Origin: Polaribacter sp. L3A8
GTDB lineage: Bacteria > Bacteroidota > Bacteroidia > Flavobacteriales > Flavobacteriaceae
Direction: 5' to 3'
DNA length: 64,000 bases
Assembly: GCF_009796785.1 (NCBI RefSeq)
Contig: NZ_CP047026.1
Location: 3,764,501-3,828,500, forward strand
The translations under genes and the position numbers were made by a program. Positions 36,356-47,631 of this stretch are shown piece after piece. Each line of letters starts with the position of its first letter. Positions within the stretch are counted from its first letter, which is position 1. The notes beneath the pieces are model-generated. The model saw only the letters and a program-made list of their open reading frames with translations, ran no database searches and was not told the DNA's origin.

Positions 36356-37540
36356 GTGAAAACCATTTTTCAATACATAAAAGGAGATAAAACCATTTGG
36401 GCTATTGTTGCTATTTTAGCAATATTCTCATTTATGCCAGTATATAGTGCAAGTACAAACTTGGTCTATGTGGTAGGTTCTGGGTCTTCTTTGGGGTATT
36501 TAATGAAGCATATTTTGCTGTTAATTATGGGGTTTGCTATTATTTATGGTGTACACAAAGTACCTTATAGATATTTTTCTGGAGGCTCTGTTATTATGCT
36601 TCCGGTTATTATCTTTTTGTTGATTTATACGTTATCGCAAGGAACAACCATTGGGGGGGCAAATGCAAGTAGATGGATTCGAATTGGTGGTATTGGTTTT
36701 CAAACATCCACTTTGGCAGGTTTGGTTTTAATGGTCTATGTAGCAAGGTATTTGTCTAGAAATAAGGATAAAATAATTAGTTTTAAAGAAAGTTTATGGC
36801 AATTGTGGTTGCCTGTTGCTGTTATTTTACTCTTAATTTTACCTGCAAACTTTTCTACAGCAGCTATTATTTTTGTGATGATTTTAATCTTAACTTTTCT
36901 TGGAGGATACCCAATTAAGTACTTAGGATTTATAATGGGAGCAGGAGTTGGATTTCTCTTACTTTTTATTTTAGCAGTAAAAGCTTTTCCGGATGCTATG
37001 CCAAATAGAGTACAAACTTGGCAAAATAGAATAGAGAGTTTTTCTGATGATGAAGGCAAAGAAGCATATCAAGTAGAAAAAGCAAAAATAGCCATTGCTA
37101 TGGGGCAAACATTTGGTGTTGGTCCAGGTAAAAGCATACAGAAAAACTTTTTGCCACAGTCTACATCCGATTTTATTTATGCAATAATTGTAGAAGAATA
37201 TGGCTTAGTTGGTGGTTTTTTAATTGTGTCTATCTATTTTATTTTGTTGTTCAGAATATTTGTAGTCATTAGAAAAACAACAACAATTTTTGGAACTTTA
37301 TTAGTGTTAGGAGTTGGATTGCCAATCATTTTTCAGGCATCCATAAATATGGCAGTTGCTACCAATTTATTTCCAGTAACAGGGCAAACTTTACCGTTAA
37401 TAAGTAGTGGAGGTACTTCTATTTGGATGACGTGTTTTGCGTTGGGAATGATTTTAAGTGTAAGCGCATCCAAAGAAGAAACAGAAGAAGATATTTTAGA
37501 TGATAACCCTTTAGACATACTTCATGAAGCACTCGATTAA
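36356..37540 (+). CDS. ftsW: SEDS glycosyltransferase FtsW
   Basis: Polytopic SEDS-family peptidoglycan polymerase that pairs with FtsI. About ten helices; [10 protein letters not shown] and the C-terminal [13 protein letters not shown] motif are diagnostic. It is 394 aa. The start is GTG at 36356. Its 3' end overlaps murG by 17 bp. Confidence 0.94.
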   Translation: MKTIFQYIKGDKTIWAIVAILAIFSFMPVYSASTNLVYVVGSGSSLGYLMKHILLLIMGFAIIYGVHKVPYRYFSGGSVIMLPVIIFLLIYTLSQGTTIGGANASRWIRIGGIGFQTSTLAGLVLMVYVARYLSRNKDKIISFKESLWQLWLPVAVILLLILPANFSTAAIIFVMILILTFLGGYPIKYLGFIMGAGVGFLLLFILAVKAFPDAMPNRVQTWQNRIESFSDDEGKEAYQVEKAKIAIAMGQTFGVGPGKSIQKNFLPQSTSDFIYAIIVEEYGLVGGFLIVSIYFILLFRIFVVIRKTTTIFGTLLVLGVGLPIIFQASINMAVATNLFPVTGQTLPLISSGGTSIWMTCFALGMILSVSASKEETEEDILDDNPLDILHEALD

Positions 37541-38618
37541 CATATTAATTTCTGGAGGAGGAACAGGAGGACACATCTATCCTGCAATTGCAATTGCAAA
37601 CGAATTAAAGTTGCGTTATCCAGATGCAAAGTTTTTGTTTGTAGGTGCAAAAGATAAAATGGAAATGGAAAAGGTTCCGCAAGCGGGATATGAAATTAAA
37701 GGATTGTGGATTTCTGGTATTCAAAGAAAGTTAACGATTGCTAATTTATCGTTTCCTTTTAAGTTGATAAGTAGTCTGTGGAATGCATCAAAAATTATTA
37801 GAAAATTTAAACCAGACATTGCTATTGGTACTGGTGGTTTTGCAAGCGGACCAACATTAATAATGGCAAATAGAAAGGGAATTCCGACGTTGATACAAGA
37901 ACAGAATTCGTATCCAGGAATTACCAATAAATTATTAAGTAAAAAAGCAAACAAAATTTGTGTTGCTTATGATCATTTAGAACGTTTTTTTCCTGTAGAT
38001 AAAATAGTAAAAACAGGAAATCCTGTTCGGCAAGATTTATTATCAATTCATTCTAAAACGGAGGAAGGAAAAGCATTCTTTAAATTAGATGTGAATAAGA
38101 AAACGATTTTAGTTTTAGGAGGCAGTTTAGGTGCGAGGAAAATAAATCAATTGGTAGAAAATAATTTAGATTTCTTTAAAAAAGAAGGGGTTCAGGTTAT
38201 TTGGCAATGTGGTAAATTGTATTTTGAAGAGTATAAAAAGTATAATAAATTAGATGGTGTTCAGGTTCATCAGTTTTTAAATAGAATGGATTTTGCGTAT
38301 GCAGCATCCGATATTATTATTTCTAGAGCAGGCGCAAGTTCGGTATCAGAATTGTGTATTGTTGGTAAGCCGGTAATATTTATTCCATCGCCTAATGTGT
38401 CGGAAGATCATCAAACTAAAAACGCAAAGTCAATTGCAGATAAACATGGTGCAATTTTGTTAAAAGAGAGTGAGTTAGAAACGTTTTCAATAGTTTTTGA
38501 AACATTGCTAAAAGATAAAGGAAAACAAGAGCATTTATCAGAAAATATAAATGAATTAGCGCTTCCAGGAGCAACAACAGATATTGTTAACGAAGTAGAA
38601 AAATTATTAAAAAAGTGA
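37524..38618 (+). CDS. murG: Lipid II synthase MurG
   Basis: Peripheral membrane GT28 glycosyltransferase that adds GlcNAc to lipid I. N-terminal [30 protein letters not shown] and the C-terminal [11 protein letters not shown] motifs are present. It is 364 aa. It overlaps ftsW at its start and murC at its end (GTGA, 4 bp). Confidence 0.96.
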   Translation: MKHSINILISGGGTGGHIYPAIAIANELKLRYPDAKFLFVGAKDKMEMEKVPQAGYEIKGLWISGIQRKLTIANLSFPFKLISSLWNASKIIRKFKPDIAIGTGGFASGPTLIMANRKGIPTLIQEQNSYPGITNKLLSKKANKICVAYDHLERFFPVDKIVKTGNPVRQDLLSIHSKTEEGKAFFKLDVNKKTILVLGGSLGARKINQLVENNLDFFKKEGVQVIWQCGKLYFEEYKKYNKLDGVQVHQFLNRMDFAYAASDIIISRAGASSVSELCIVGKPVIFIPSPNVSEDHQTKNAKSIADKHGAILLKESELETFSIVFETLLKDKGKQEHLSENINELALPGATTDIVNEVEKLLKK

Positions 38619-39967
38619 ATTTAAACAATATACATAACGTCTTTTTTGTCGGTATTGGTGGCATAGGAATGAGCGCAATTGCTCGTTACTTTGCTACGAA
38701 TGGAAAAAAAGTGGCTGGTTATGATAAAACTCCTTCTCAAATCACTTTAGGTTTAGAAGATTTAGGAGTTGAAATTCATTTTGAAGATGAGGTGAAAAAC
38801 ATTCCAATTTCGTTTTTAAATACCAAAAAAACGTTGGTAGTATATACACCTGCAATTGCTAAAAATAATGCTGAATTAAATTATTTTTTAGAGAATGGTT
38901 TTACGGTTTTAAAAAGATCAGAAATTTTAGGAAGAATCACAGAAACTACCTTTTGTTTAGCGGTTGCAGGTACGCACGGAAAAACAACTACATCTTCTAT
39001 TTTAGGTCATATTATGGCAACAGTTAATGCAACTTCTTTTTTAGGTGGAATTGCAGAAAACTATAACTCTAACCTAATTTTGGGTGAAGATAAAATTAGT
39101 GTGGTAGAAGCAGATGAATTTGACAGGTCTTTCTTAAAATTGAGTCCTAATATTGCTTGTGTAACTTCTATGGATGCAGATCATTTAGATATTTATGGAG
39201 ATGCCGAAGCTTTAAATGAGTCTTTTATAGAGTTTGCAAACAAGGTTTCCGGAACGTTAATTGTTGCAAAAGGGTTACCGTTAAAAGGATTGACGTATGC
39301 TGTTAATGATGAAGCTGATTATACCGCTTTAAATTTAAAAATTGAAAGTGGAAAATATATTTTTGATGTAAAAACACCTGCGTCGGAAATTAAAAATATT
39401 GAATTTCATTTACCAGGTCAGCATAATGTTATGAATGCTTTAGCGGCATTGGCAATAGCAGATGTTTATGGTATATCGTTAGAAAATATCAAACAACGTT
39501 TGTCAACTTTTAAAGGGGTAAAACGTAGGTTTTCTTATAAAATTAAAACAAACGATTTAGTGTTGATTGATGATTACGCACATCACCCAACAGCAATTAA
39601 TGCAGTAGAGAGTTCTGTGAGAGAAATGTATCCGGATGAAAAAGTGTTGGTTGTTTTTCAGCCTCATTTATTTTCTAGAACAAAAGATTTTATTGAAGAT
39701 TTTGCTTCGGCTTTATCTAAATTCGATGAAGTTTTGTTGTTAGATATTTATCCTGCAAGAGAAGAACCTATTGTTGGAGTTGACTCTGAATGGTTGTTGA
39801 ATAAAATTGATTGTAAGAATAAAAAATTAACTAAAAAAAATAATTTAATAAAAGATATTAAGAATTCAGACGCAAAAGTAGTGGTAATGTTAGGTGCAGG
39901 TGATATTGGAGTGATGATTAATGAAGTTACAAGTCAACTTTTAAAAACAACTAATAATGATGATTAA
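38615..39967 (+). CDS. murC: UDP-MurNAc:L-alanine ligase MurC
   Basis: First Mur ligase, adding L-Ala to UDP-MurNAc. [14 protein letters not shown] binds the nucleotide sugar, and [11 protein letters not shown] is the ATP loop. [10 protein letters not shown] and PHLFSRT are family motifs. It is 450 aa. The start is GTG, overlapping the murG stop. The 3' end overlaps ftsQ by 11 bp. Confidence 0.96.
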   Translation: MNLNNIHNVFFVGIGGIGMSAIARYFATNGKKVAGYDKTPSQITLGLEDLGVEIHFEDEVKNIPISFLNTKKTLVVYTPAIAKNNAELNYFLENGFTVLKRSEILGRITETTFCLAVAGTHGKTTTSSILGHIMATVNATSFLGGIAENYNSNLILGEDKISVVEADEFDRSFLKLSPNIACVTSMDADHLDIYGDAEALNESFIEFANKVSGTLIVAKGLPLKGLTYAVNDEADYTALNLKIESGKYIFDVKTPASEIKNIEFHLPGQHNVMNALAALAIADVYGISLENIKQRLSTFKGVKRRFSYKIKTNDLVLIDDYAHHPTAINAVESSVREMYPDEKVLVVFQPHLFSRTKDFIEDFASALSKFDEVLLLDIYPAREEPIVGVDSEWLLNKIDCKNKKLTKKNNLIKDIKNSDAKVVVMLGAGDIGVMINEVTSQLLKTTNNDD

Positions 39968-40682
39968 GAAGTTTTTAAAATACATAGCTTTCCTTTTGTT
40001 GATAGTGGTTTTGGGGTTATTGTATAGTTTTTCATCAACCAGAAATTCTAATAAAAAAGTGAAGGATATTGTGGTGGAATTTGAAGCTGGAGAGAATAAT
40101 TTTTTGACACATGCCATGGTTAATAAATTGTTAATACAAAATGATTCAACCGTGAAAAACCAAGCAAAATCTGTGATAAATTTATACAGTTTGGAGAAAA
40201 TGGTTTCTAAAAACCCGTATGTAGAACATGCAGCTGTATTTTTAACCATTGCCGGTACCTTAAAAACAATTATAAAGCAGCGAACACCTGTGGTGAGAAT
40301 TATGAATAAAAATGATTCTTATTATGTTGATAAACAGGGTGTAAAAATACCTTTATCTCCTAATTATTCGGCAAGAGTAATGTTAGTTTCTGGTGTTAAA
40401 AAAGAGGAAGAAATTAAGGAGTTATTGCCATTAATATCCTTTATCTTGCAAGACAATTTTTTGCAAAAAGAAGTGGTTGGTATTGAGAAGTTTAATGACG
40501 GTGAGTATCAGTTTACCGTGAGAAGTGGAAGTTATAAAATCGATTTTGGGCAATTAACCGAAATGGATGTAAAATTTAAGAAGTTAAAAGCGTTTTATAA
40601 TAAAGCATTTGAAGATAAAACGATTGAGGATTATAAAACGATTAATTTAAAATATCACAACCAAGTTGTGTGCGCAAAATAA
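39957..40682 (+). CDS. ftsQ: Cell division protein FtsQ
   Basis: Bitopic divisome protein of 241 aa with one N-terminal helix (about 4-22). The periplasmic POTRA/FtsQ region contains KNPYVEHAAVFLTI and VDKQGVKIPLS, typical of FtsQ/DivIB. Sequence conservation is low but position between murC and ftsA is decisive. Confidence 0.88.
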   Translation: MMIKKFLKYIAFLLLIVVLGLLYSFSSTRNSNKKVKDIVVEFEAGENNFLTHAMVNKLLIQNDSTVKNQAKSVINLYSLEKMVSKNPYVEHAAVFLTIAGTLKTIIKQRTPVVRIMNKNDSYYVDKQGVKIPLSPNYSARVMLVSGVKKEEEIKELLPLISFILQDNFLQKEVVGIEKFNDGEYQFTVRSGSYKIDFGQLTEMDVKFKKLKAFYNKAFEDKTIEDYKTINLKYHNQVVCAK

Positions 40683-40688
40683 ATCAAA

Positions 40689-42047
40689 ATGGAGAACAAT
40701 AAAATAGCAATTGGTTTAGATATTGGTACAACCAAAATCGCAGCAATGATTGGACGCAAGAACGAATATGGTAAGATAGAGGTTATTGGTATTGGTAAAG
40801 CAAAAAGCTTAGGTGTAAAACGTGGTGTTGTAAGTAATATTACACAAACCATACAGTCTATTCAGCAAGCTGTAGAAGAAGCAGAAAGTGTTTCTGGTGT
40901 TAAAATAGAAGAAGTTGTTGTGGGTATTGCGGGTCAGCATATTCGTAGTTTACATCACAGCGATTATATTACAAGAAACAATGCAGATGAAGTAATTGAT
41001 GAAAATGATATTGAAAATTTAGTAAACCAAGTTCATAAGTTGGTGATGCTACCTGGAGAAGAGATTATTCATGTGTTACCACAAGAATTTAAAGTAGATT
41101 CTCAAGCAGATATTAAAGAACCAATAGGGATGTATGGAGGTCGTTTAGAAGCGAATTTTCATGTAGTTGTAGGGCAAGTTTCATCTATTAGAAATATAGG
41201 ACGTTGTGTTAAAAGTGCAGGTTTAGGATTAAGTGAAATTACTTTAGAACCTTTAGCGTCTGCATCCGCAGTATTAAGTCAGGAAGAAAAAGAAGCAGGT
41301 GTAGCATTGATTGATATAGGTGGCGGAACAACTGATTTGGCTATATTTAAAGACGGAATTATTAGACATACAGCAGTAATTCCTTTTGGAGGAAACGTAA
41401 TTACAGATGATATAAAAGAAGGTTGTTCTATTATAGAAAAACAAGCAGAGTTATTAAAAATAAAATTTGGTTCTGCATGGCCAGGAGAAAATAAAGAAAC
41501 AGAAATTGTTTCTATACCTGGATTAAGAGGCAGAGAACCAAAAGAAATTACGCTTAAAAATTTATCTAAAATTATACATGCAAGAGTGCAAGAAATTATT
41601 GAGCATGTGTATTTAGAAATTAAAAATTACGGTCATGAAACTGCAAAAGGAAAATTAATTGCAGGTATTGTATTAACAGGTGGTGGTGCACAATTAAAGC
41701 ATTTACGTCAGTTAGTAGAATACATTACAGGTATGGATGCCAGAATTGGGTATCCTAACGAACATTTGGCAGGTGATTCTGATGAGATATTATCAAGTCC
41801 TGCTTTTGCTACCACTGTTGGTTTATTAATGGAAGGTTTAGAAAAGCAAAAAGCTAGAGAAGAAAAAGAAGTGGCTGAAGAAGTTATAGAAGAAGTTATA
41901 GATGAAAGTACAGAACAGGTTTTAGAAGAAAGACCACCTGTAGAGGAGGTACAACCCAAACCTATAGAAAAACCAAAGCCCAAAAAGAAGTCGTTTTTTG
42001 AAAAGTTTACAGAAGGATTAAAAGACTTTTTAGACAACGCAGAGTAA
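40689..42047 (+). CDS. ftsA: Cell division ATPase FtsA
   Basis: Actin-like protein that tethers FtsZ filaments to the membrane. IGLDIGTTKIAAMIG is the phosphate-1 motif, DIGGGTTDLAIF phosphate-2, and VLTGGGAQLKHL the adenosine motif. The SHS2/1C region is at about 85-165. The C-terminus KKSFFEKFTEGLKDFLDN is the amphipathic membrane-binding helix. A Glu/Pro-rich linker (about 395-430) precedes it. It is 452 aa. Confidence 0.96.
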   Translation: MENNKIAIGLDIGTTKIAAMIGRKNEYGKIEVIGIGKAKSLGVKRGVVSNITQTIQSIQQAVEEAESVSGVKIEEVVVGIAGQHIRSLHHSDYITRNNADEVIDENDIENLVNQVHKLVMLPGEEIIHVLPQEFKVDSQADIKEPIGMYGGRLEANFHVVVGQVSSIRNIGRCVKSAGLGLSEITLEPLASASAVLSQEEKEAGVALIDIGGGTTDLAIFKDGIIRHTAVIPFGGNVITDDIKEGCSIIEKQAELLKIKFGSAWPGENKETEIVSIPGLRGREPKEITLKNLSKIIHARVQEIIEHVYLEIKNYGHETAKGKLIAGIVLTGGGAQLKHLRQLVEYITGMDARIGYPNEHLAGDSDEILSSPAFATTVGLLMEGLEKQKAREEKEVAEEVIEEVIDESTEQVLEERPPVEEVQPKPIEKPKPKKKSFFEKFTEGLKDFLDNAE

Positions 42048-42108
42048 GATTAAGAGAAAAAGATAGAACAAAAAATAAAAAATAATAATAAACAATATAT
42101 CGGTTATT

Positions 42109-43962
42109 ATGAGCGCAGAATTCGATAACATTTCATTTGACATGCCTAAAACGCAATCTAACACAATTAAAGTAATTGGTGTTGGTGGTGGTGGTAGCAA
42201 CGCAGTAAACCACATGTTTACGCAAGACATTAAAGGAGTAGACTTTGTAATTTGTAACACAGATGCACAGGCTTTAGAAAATAGTCCTGTTCCTAATAAA
42301 ATTCAATTAGGGGTAAGCTTAACATCTGGTTTAGGTGCAGGAGCAAATCCGGAAGTTGGAGAGAAGGCGGCTAAAGAAAGCATGCAAGAAATACAGCAAA
42401 TGCTAAATACCCAAACAAAAATGGTATTTATTACTGCTGGTATGGGAGGTGGTACTGGTACAGGAGCAGCTCCAATAATAGCTAAAATAGCTAAGGATAT
42501 GGATATCCTTACTGTAGGTATTGTTACAATGCCTTTTGCTTTTGAAGGTAGAAGACGTTCTAAACAAGCTCAATTAGGAATCGATCAACTGCGCCAAAAT
42601 GTAGATTCGTTAATTGTTATTAATAATAATAAACTGCGTGAAGTTTATGGAAATCTTGGTTTTAAAGCTGGTTTTTCTAAAGCAGATGAGGTTTTGTCTA
42701 CTGCTTCTCGTGGAATTGCAGAGGTTATTACGCATCACTATAAACAAAATATTGATTTACATGATGCTAAAACGGTACTTTCTAACAGTGGAACCGCAAT
42801 TATGGGTTCTGCAAAAGAAGAAGGACAAACTAGAGCTAAAACAGCTATTGTAAAAGCACTAGATTCTCCTTTATTAAATGATAATAAAATTACAGGAGCA
42901 AAGAATGTGTTGTTGTTAATTGTATCTGGTACAAACGAGGTTACGTTAGATGAAATTGGAGAAATAAACGATTACATTCAGGATGAAGCGGGTTATGATG
43001 CCAACATTATTATGGGTATTGGTGAAGATGAGAATTTAGGTGATGCTATTGCTGTAACTATTGTTGCAACGGGTTTTGCTGCAGATCAACAAAGTACCAT
43101 TACAAATACTGAGGTAAAAAAAATTGTACACACTTTAGAGGATGAACAAAAAGCTACGTATGACTTTAGTGAAAAAACAGTTACAAAAGCACCATCATTA
43201 AATGAGCCTTTAACAAATAATGTAGAGCAAAAAATTGTACATACATTAGAAGAAGAGGTTGATGTACCAAAGTTAAACTTGGTTAAGACAACTAATGAAA
43301 TAGCAAATATGTCTGTTGTTTATGATGAAATTCCGTTAGAAACTATTTCTGAAGAAGATTTTGTTATTACAGATGTAACACCTGTTCAAGAAATACAGGT
43401 TGTTGAAGAATCAAAAGCGAGTCAACCTAATTTATTGTTTGATTTACCTTTAAACCCAAAAGCAGAGGCAAAAGTAACAAAAGTAAATGAGATTGAAGTT
43501 TTTGAAGAGGAAGAAATTATCTTTAAGAGAAAGGACGTAGAAAAACGTTATGTTTTAGAAGATTTTGATGCACAACCAACCATTGGTAAAAGTTCTGGAA
43601 TTGTTGAGAGAAAAGCTGTTGAAGAGGAAATTAAGTTTGAATTGAAAACGAGAACTCCACAAGGAGATATTAATCAAATTGATACGCAAAGCGAAGAAGT
43701 TTCTCCTTTAGATTTAACAATTACAGAATTGCAAAAGAGAGCAGAAGAGCGTCGTAAAAAAATGAAAGGTTTCAACTATAAGTTCAATGATCAAATGAAC
43801 AAGAATATAGATGAAATTGAGCGTCAACCTGCATATAAAAGATTGGGTGTTAATTTAGATATAAACAGTCCGATAAGTAATACGAAAACATCTATTAAAC
43901 AAGATGCTGACGAAATTGGTTTAAAATCTAACAATTCATTTTTACATGATAATGTAGATTAG
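42109..43962 (+). CDS. ftsZ: Cell division GTPase FtsZ
   Basis: Tubulin-like GTPase forming the division ring. GVGGGGSNAV at the N-terminus, the tubulin signature GMGGGTGTGAAPII at about residue 107, and NNNKL follow in order within residues 15-330. A long acidic disordered linker (about 345-565) ends in a conserved tail with PAYKRLG and SNNSFLHDNVD. At 617 aa it is much longer than E. coli FtsZ (383), as usual for flavobacteria. It is the last gene of the cluster before a strong terminator. Confidence 0.97.
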   Translation: MSAEFDNISFDMPKTQSNTIKVIGVGGGGSNAVNHMFTQDIKGVDFVICNTDAQALENSPVPNKIQLGVSLTSGLGAGANPEVGEKAAKESMQEIQQMLNTQTKMVFITAGMGGGTGTGAAPIIAKIAKDMDILTVGIVTMPFAFEGRRRSKQAQLGIDQLRQNVDSLIVINNNKLREVYGNLGFKAGFSKADEVLSTASRGIAEVITHHYKQNIDLHDAKTVLSNSGTAIMGSAKEEGQTRAKTAIVKALDSPLLNDNKITGAKNVLLLIVSGTNEVTLDEIGEINDYIQDEAGYDANIIMGIGEDENLGDAIAVTIVATGFAADQQSTITNTEVKKIVHTLEDEQKATYDFSEKTVTKAPSLNEPLTNNVEQKIVHTLEEEVDVPKLNLVKTTNEIANMSVVYDEIPLETISEEDFVITDVTPVQEIQVVEESKASQPNLLFDLPLNPKAEAKVTKVNEIEVFEEEEIIFKRKDVEKRYVLEDFDAQPTIGKSSGIVERKAVEEEIKFELKTRTPQGDINQIDTQSEEVSPLDLTITELQKRAEERRKKMKGFNYKFNDQMNKNIDEIERQPAYKRLGVNLDINSPISNTKTSIKQDADEIGLKSNNSFLHDNVD

Positions 43963-43994
43963 TCACTACATACAACTCCCCTTTATAGACTTAG

Positions 43995-44024
43995 AACCAC
44001 ACCTTTTATCGGTGTGGTTTTTTT
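43995..44024 (+). terminator. Intrinsic terminator closing the dcw cluster
   Basis: Stem AACCACACC / GGTGTGGTT followed by a run of T, 33 bp after the ftsZ stop. Confidence 0.88.
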
Positions 44025-44147
44025 GTTTTAAAGAATATATTAATTCGTCATTTTAAAACATCAGTTCGTCTACACTTTTAGGTTAATTGTCTTGGTATGT
44101 GATGTTAAAAAGTAGTATATTAATACCTTTACATAAAAATACGAATT

Positions 44148-46796
44148 ATGATTAAACATTTACCCTCTTCAATTACTAGCGTTTTATTCTTTTTAGTGGT
44201 CATTTTAAGCATATCTATAACTGCGCAAAATGAACCTTTTAATTGTGATTATAATGCATATTTATTTCAAAGAAATGATATTTATGCTTTAGATTTAGCT
44301 TCAGGTAGCTCTTATGTTGTTAAAGAAGATGTTACAGAAGGATATGTAAATGCAGTAGGTTATAACCCTGCAGACGGGTATATTTGGGGATCATTAAGTG
44401 CGCCTGCAAAAACAATTGTAAGAATCGGAAAAAACTTTAATGTAGAAACTTTTTATATAGACGAGTTACCAACTTCTAGTAGGTATGTTGGTGATGTTAG
44501 TTCGGAAGGAATTTACTATTTAAAAGGTGGTGGAACCAGTTATTTTAAAATAGATTTAAATCCAGAATCTGCTAATTACACAAAATATGTAAGTACAAAT
44601 ACTTTATCAAAAAATATTTCTGTACATGATTGGGCTTTTAATGCTGTGGATGGTCATTTATATACTGTAGAAAAAAAGACAAATATATTGTATCGAATTA
44701 ACGCTGCTACAGGTGAAGTAACTGACTTAGGAGAAGTTCCAATTTTAGCAGGATTAAATTATACCTATGGTGCTGTTTATTTTGATGCTTCAGGTCGTTT
44801 TTATGTTTCAGCAAACCAAACAGGAACTGTATATGTAATTCAAAGTGTACAAACATTACAAGAAGGTAGTTCTTTAGATTCTAATCTTTTTGCATACGGA
44901 CCTTCAAGTAGTTCTAATGATGGAGCAAGATGTCCTACGGCACCAGTGCCTCAAGAAGATTGTGCAAATGGAGTTGATGATGATGGTGATGGTTTAGTAG
45001 ACTGTGATGATCCGGCTTGTTCTGGGGTAGCAGCGTGTCCTGTACTTGCACCGCAAGTTTCTAGTGGAAATGATGGTGGTTTAGAAAGTAATGACCGTCT
45101 TTCTCAGCAAATTAATCAAAGAAACTATTTAAGAAAAAAAGGAAACTATAAGTTTGATAAATTAAAAGCCAAAAAAGTTGTAAAATCTAAGAGTTATAAG
45201 AAGTCTGCGTCAAAAAGTACCAGTTTTGAATTAAAAGATTTAATTCCTTTGGATGTAATTCCTGGAACCACAACTGTGGAATCTTCACCGTCAGATTTAA
45301 TTGCTATTACAAATGCAACCGAACTGTATTCTGTAGATTATGTAAAAGATGGTGAAACAGTAGCAGTTGTTTTAGCGACAAAAACAGAAAACGGAGTGTA
45401 TGAACACACAAAGTTTATTTGTGATAGATTGTTAGGAGCAGAATTATTGTCTGTTTCTACGATAGAATTATTTCAAGAAGAGATTGAAGAAGGTGAAGAA
45501 GGAGAGGGAAAAGAAGGCGTGCATTTTATTAAATCAATTATAAAGAATAGCAACGGATCAAAGGAATTTGTTTTAAGTTTTTCTGGAAGATTGATAAACA
45601 ACGATGTGAATTTTGAAATAGACAGTCATTGGAATATAGATAAATATGAAGCGGGTGCAACTTACTATAACTTTCAAATCTGGACAAATAGTGTAGATGA
45701 TTTGTTAACTTTAGGAGAGGAAGCTTTGGCTTTATTTGAAATACAAAAACCTATTTCAGATTACGTTACATCAACACCACCACCTGTATTTGTTAAAAAA
45801 GGAGCTTATGTAAATGGTACTTTAGAGTTAGAGTTGATTAATATACGTAGGAGTAAAAGTGTGGTTATAGATGCAGGTTTTAAAAGAACGGAAACTTCTA
45901 CAACAGAATATTTTAATAATACAATAGATTTAACTGGTAATTATATTGAAACTTTGGTTATTGAAACAGGAAACATTTTTGATATCGGTTTTAGAATAGA
46001 AAATGAATATAATTTAACGCCAGATGATTTATTTATGTCGGATGGTGTTTGGGGAAAAGACGATTCTCCTGCAGGAACCACTGTTAACGAATTTGTAATT
46101 ACACAAAATGATAATATTTATGCTGGAAGTGGTTATAGGGTAGAAAGAAATATTTCTATAAAAGCAAGCACAAGTGAGTATGTTTCTGCATTTAGATCAT
46201 TTACACCAAGAAGTACTGCTATAGATTTATCTGAATTTGATACGTTTGAATTAGATGCAAGCGGAACAGGAGATTTAGAAATTACCATCTTAAAAGAAGG
46301 TATTGATGCTTGGCAAAATCAATTTAGAACCACTATAAAATTAAATGAAACAGAAGCGCATTATGCAATTCCTTTATCGCATTTTGTGTCTGCAGCGGGC
46401 GGTAGTATTAATTTAACTGATGCTATAAATATTACTTTTACAATGTCTTCTGATGGAACAGCAGTTTTAGAGAAAGCAATGAATTTAAAAGACATACAGT
46501 TTACACAACAAGCACTTAGTGTTAATACAGATGTTATTGCAGAAAATGAAGCGCTTTTAATACCAAACCCAATGAAATCTAATGCTGAATTAAGTTTTTA
46601 TTCAGAAACAAATGCAACCACCAAAATTGAAGTATATAATGTAACAGGTGCTTTGGTTAGAAAAATGGAAGAAAATACTACGATAGGAAACAATAGTATA
46701 TCTATGTTAAGAGAAGGTTTAAAATCTGGTGTTTATTTTATCAAAATTAGAAATGATTTTAGAAATTATAAAACAATTAAATTGGTTGTGAATTAA
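44148..46796 (+). CDS. Secreted protein with T9SS sorting domain
   Basis: An 882-aa exported protein. The signal peptide ends near ISITAQN. Residues about 30-255 resemble a DUF6923-type beta-propeller-like module (Tyr/Gly-rich, e.g. VGYNPADGYIWG). A Ca-binding-like acidic Cys motif (VDDDGDGLVDCDDPAC) is at about 275-292, and a Lys/Ser-rich linker at about 320-355. Beta-rich, possibly carbohydrate-binding, modules then lead to a type A T9SS sorting domain (about 800-882) with NPMKSNAELSF, KIEVYNVTG and SGVYFIKI. It is likely surface-attached or secreted. Function unknown. It starts its own unit after the ftsZ terminator. Confidence 0.85.
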   Translation: MIKHLPSSITSVLFFLVVILSISITAQNEPFNCDYNAYLFQRNDIYALDLASGSSYVVKEDVTEGYVNAVGYNPADGYIWGSLSAPAKTIVRIGKNFNVETFYIDELPTSSRYVGDVSSEGIYYLKGGGTSYFKIDLNPESANYTKYVSTNTLSKNISVHDWAFNAVDGHLYTVEKKTNILYRINAATGEVTDLGEVPILAGLNYTYGAVYFDASGRFYVSANQTGTVYVIQSVQTLQEGSSLDSNLFAYGPSSSSNDGARCPTAPVPQEDCANGVDDDGDGLVDCDDPACSGVAACPVLAPQVSSGNDGGLESNDRLSQQINQRNYLRKKGNYKFDKLKAKKVVKSKSYKKSASKSTSFELKDLIPLDVIPGTTTVESSPSDLIAITNATELYSVDYVKDGETVAVVLATKTENGVYEHTKFICDRLLGAELLSVSTIELFQEEIEEGEEGEGKEGVHFIKSIIKNSNGSKEFVLSFSGRLINNDVNFEIDSHWNIDKYEAGATYYNFQIWTNSVDDLLTLGEEALALFEIQKPISDYVTSTPPPVFVKKGAYVNGTLELELINIRRSKSVVIDAGFKRTETSTTEYFNNTIDLTGNYIETLVIETGNIFDIGFRIENEYNLTPDDLFMSDGVWGKDDSPAGTTVNEFVITQNDNIYAGSGYRVERNISIKASTSEYVSAFRSFTPRSTAIDLSEFDTFELDASGTGDLEITILKEGIDAWQNQFRTTIKLNETEAHYAIPLSHFVSAAGGSINLTDAINITFTMSSDGTAVLEKAMNLKDIQFTQQALSVNTDVIAENEALLIPNPMKSNAELSFYSETNATTKIEVYNVTGALVRKMEENTTIGNNSISMLREGLKSGVYFIKIRNDFRNYKTIKLVVN

Positions 46797-46822
46797 AAAT
46801 AATTTAAGCTTTTATTATTTAT

Positions 46823-46860
46823 AAATCCCGTAATTAATTTTTAATTACGGGGTTTATTTT
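46823..46860 (+). terminator. Intrinsic terminator after the T9SS-secreted protein gene
   Basis: Stem AAATCCCGTAATTA / TAATTACGGGGTTT, a 14-bp arm with one G-U pair, then T-rich sequence. Confidence 0.8.
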
Positions 46861-46991
46861 TAGAAAATTTTCTTTTTCCGTAAATTATCAATGCTATAAT
46901 TCCTTCTTTTTTAGGTGATTGTTACTTTTTTGTTTTGTAACGTTTTTATTTAGAGGTTGTCTTCTTTGCATAATTAACTAAACAAAATATC

Positions 46992-47165
46992 ATGAGATAT
47001 AAACAAACAACTACCTAAGAGGAAAGAGGAATTTTAACATCTGTTTACAAACAAGATCTTAAAAAGAACATGAGGTTAAAGAAAGTTAAGTCTGTGTCTA
47101 GAATTAAATCTATGATTTTAAATCACCAAGGAAAAATAGAACGTCAGGTTGGTACAATCTTGTAG
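46992..47165 (+). pseudogene. Possible remnant of a small ORF
   Basis: Read as one phase, 58 codons start at ATG 46992 (MRYKQTTT), meet TAA at 47016-47018, and continue with a basic, helix-like sequence (EERGIL, VYKQDLKKNMRLKK, SVSRIKSMILN) to TAG at 47163. An internal ATG at 47070 could start a 31-residue peptide. No family was recognised. It could equally be chance. Confidence 0.25.
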
Positions 47166-47631
47166 GTTCCTTTATTAGTTTGGTTATTATTATTTCCTCT
47201 TAATAGGGGTATTGTTGTTTATTTAGTGTTTTGCTGTTAATTAAGTTCTTAGTTACGGTTTAAGTAGCATTTTTTGTCTGGTTTGTAAGTAAGATTATCT
47301 TATAATCTAGTGTATTCGTTCTTTAAAAGGTTTTTAACTTACAAAACTCCGCTGAAAGGAGCAAAGTTGCTCTTTAACTATAGTTAAATGTTAATGAGCT
47401 GATTTGGTGTTTTTTAAGTTGTTTTAAAATTATCTTTGAGTAAGATTATAAGAAACTGATATAAATATTAAAGATATATAGCCCCCTAGAGAGTTCCCCC
47501 AAATTTTCTTAAAACCATGTCTAAATTTAGATGTGGTTTTTTGTTGTTATAGCTTTTAGAGAATATTAGAAATCTTTGTTCTTAATAAATAATTGGGCTT
47601 TAGGTGAGTAAATCTGTTTGCAAGTAATTAT
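47166..47631. other. Gene-free stretch with hairpins
   Basis: No credible ORF. Around 47346-47376, CTCC...GGAG and GAGCAA...TTGCTC can form competing hairpins, followed by the perfect 16-bp palindrome TTTAACTATAGTTAAA. A terminator-like hairpin is at 47511-47543. A transcribed non-coding RNA is possible. Confidence 0.4.
47511..47543 (+). terminator. Orphan intrinsic terminator
   Basis: AAAACCATGTCTAAA / TTTAGATGTGGTTTT pairs fully if two G-U wobbles are allowed, then a T run follows. No protein gene lies upstream within 700 bp on this strand. Confidence 0.65.
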
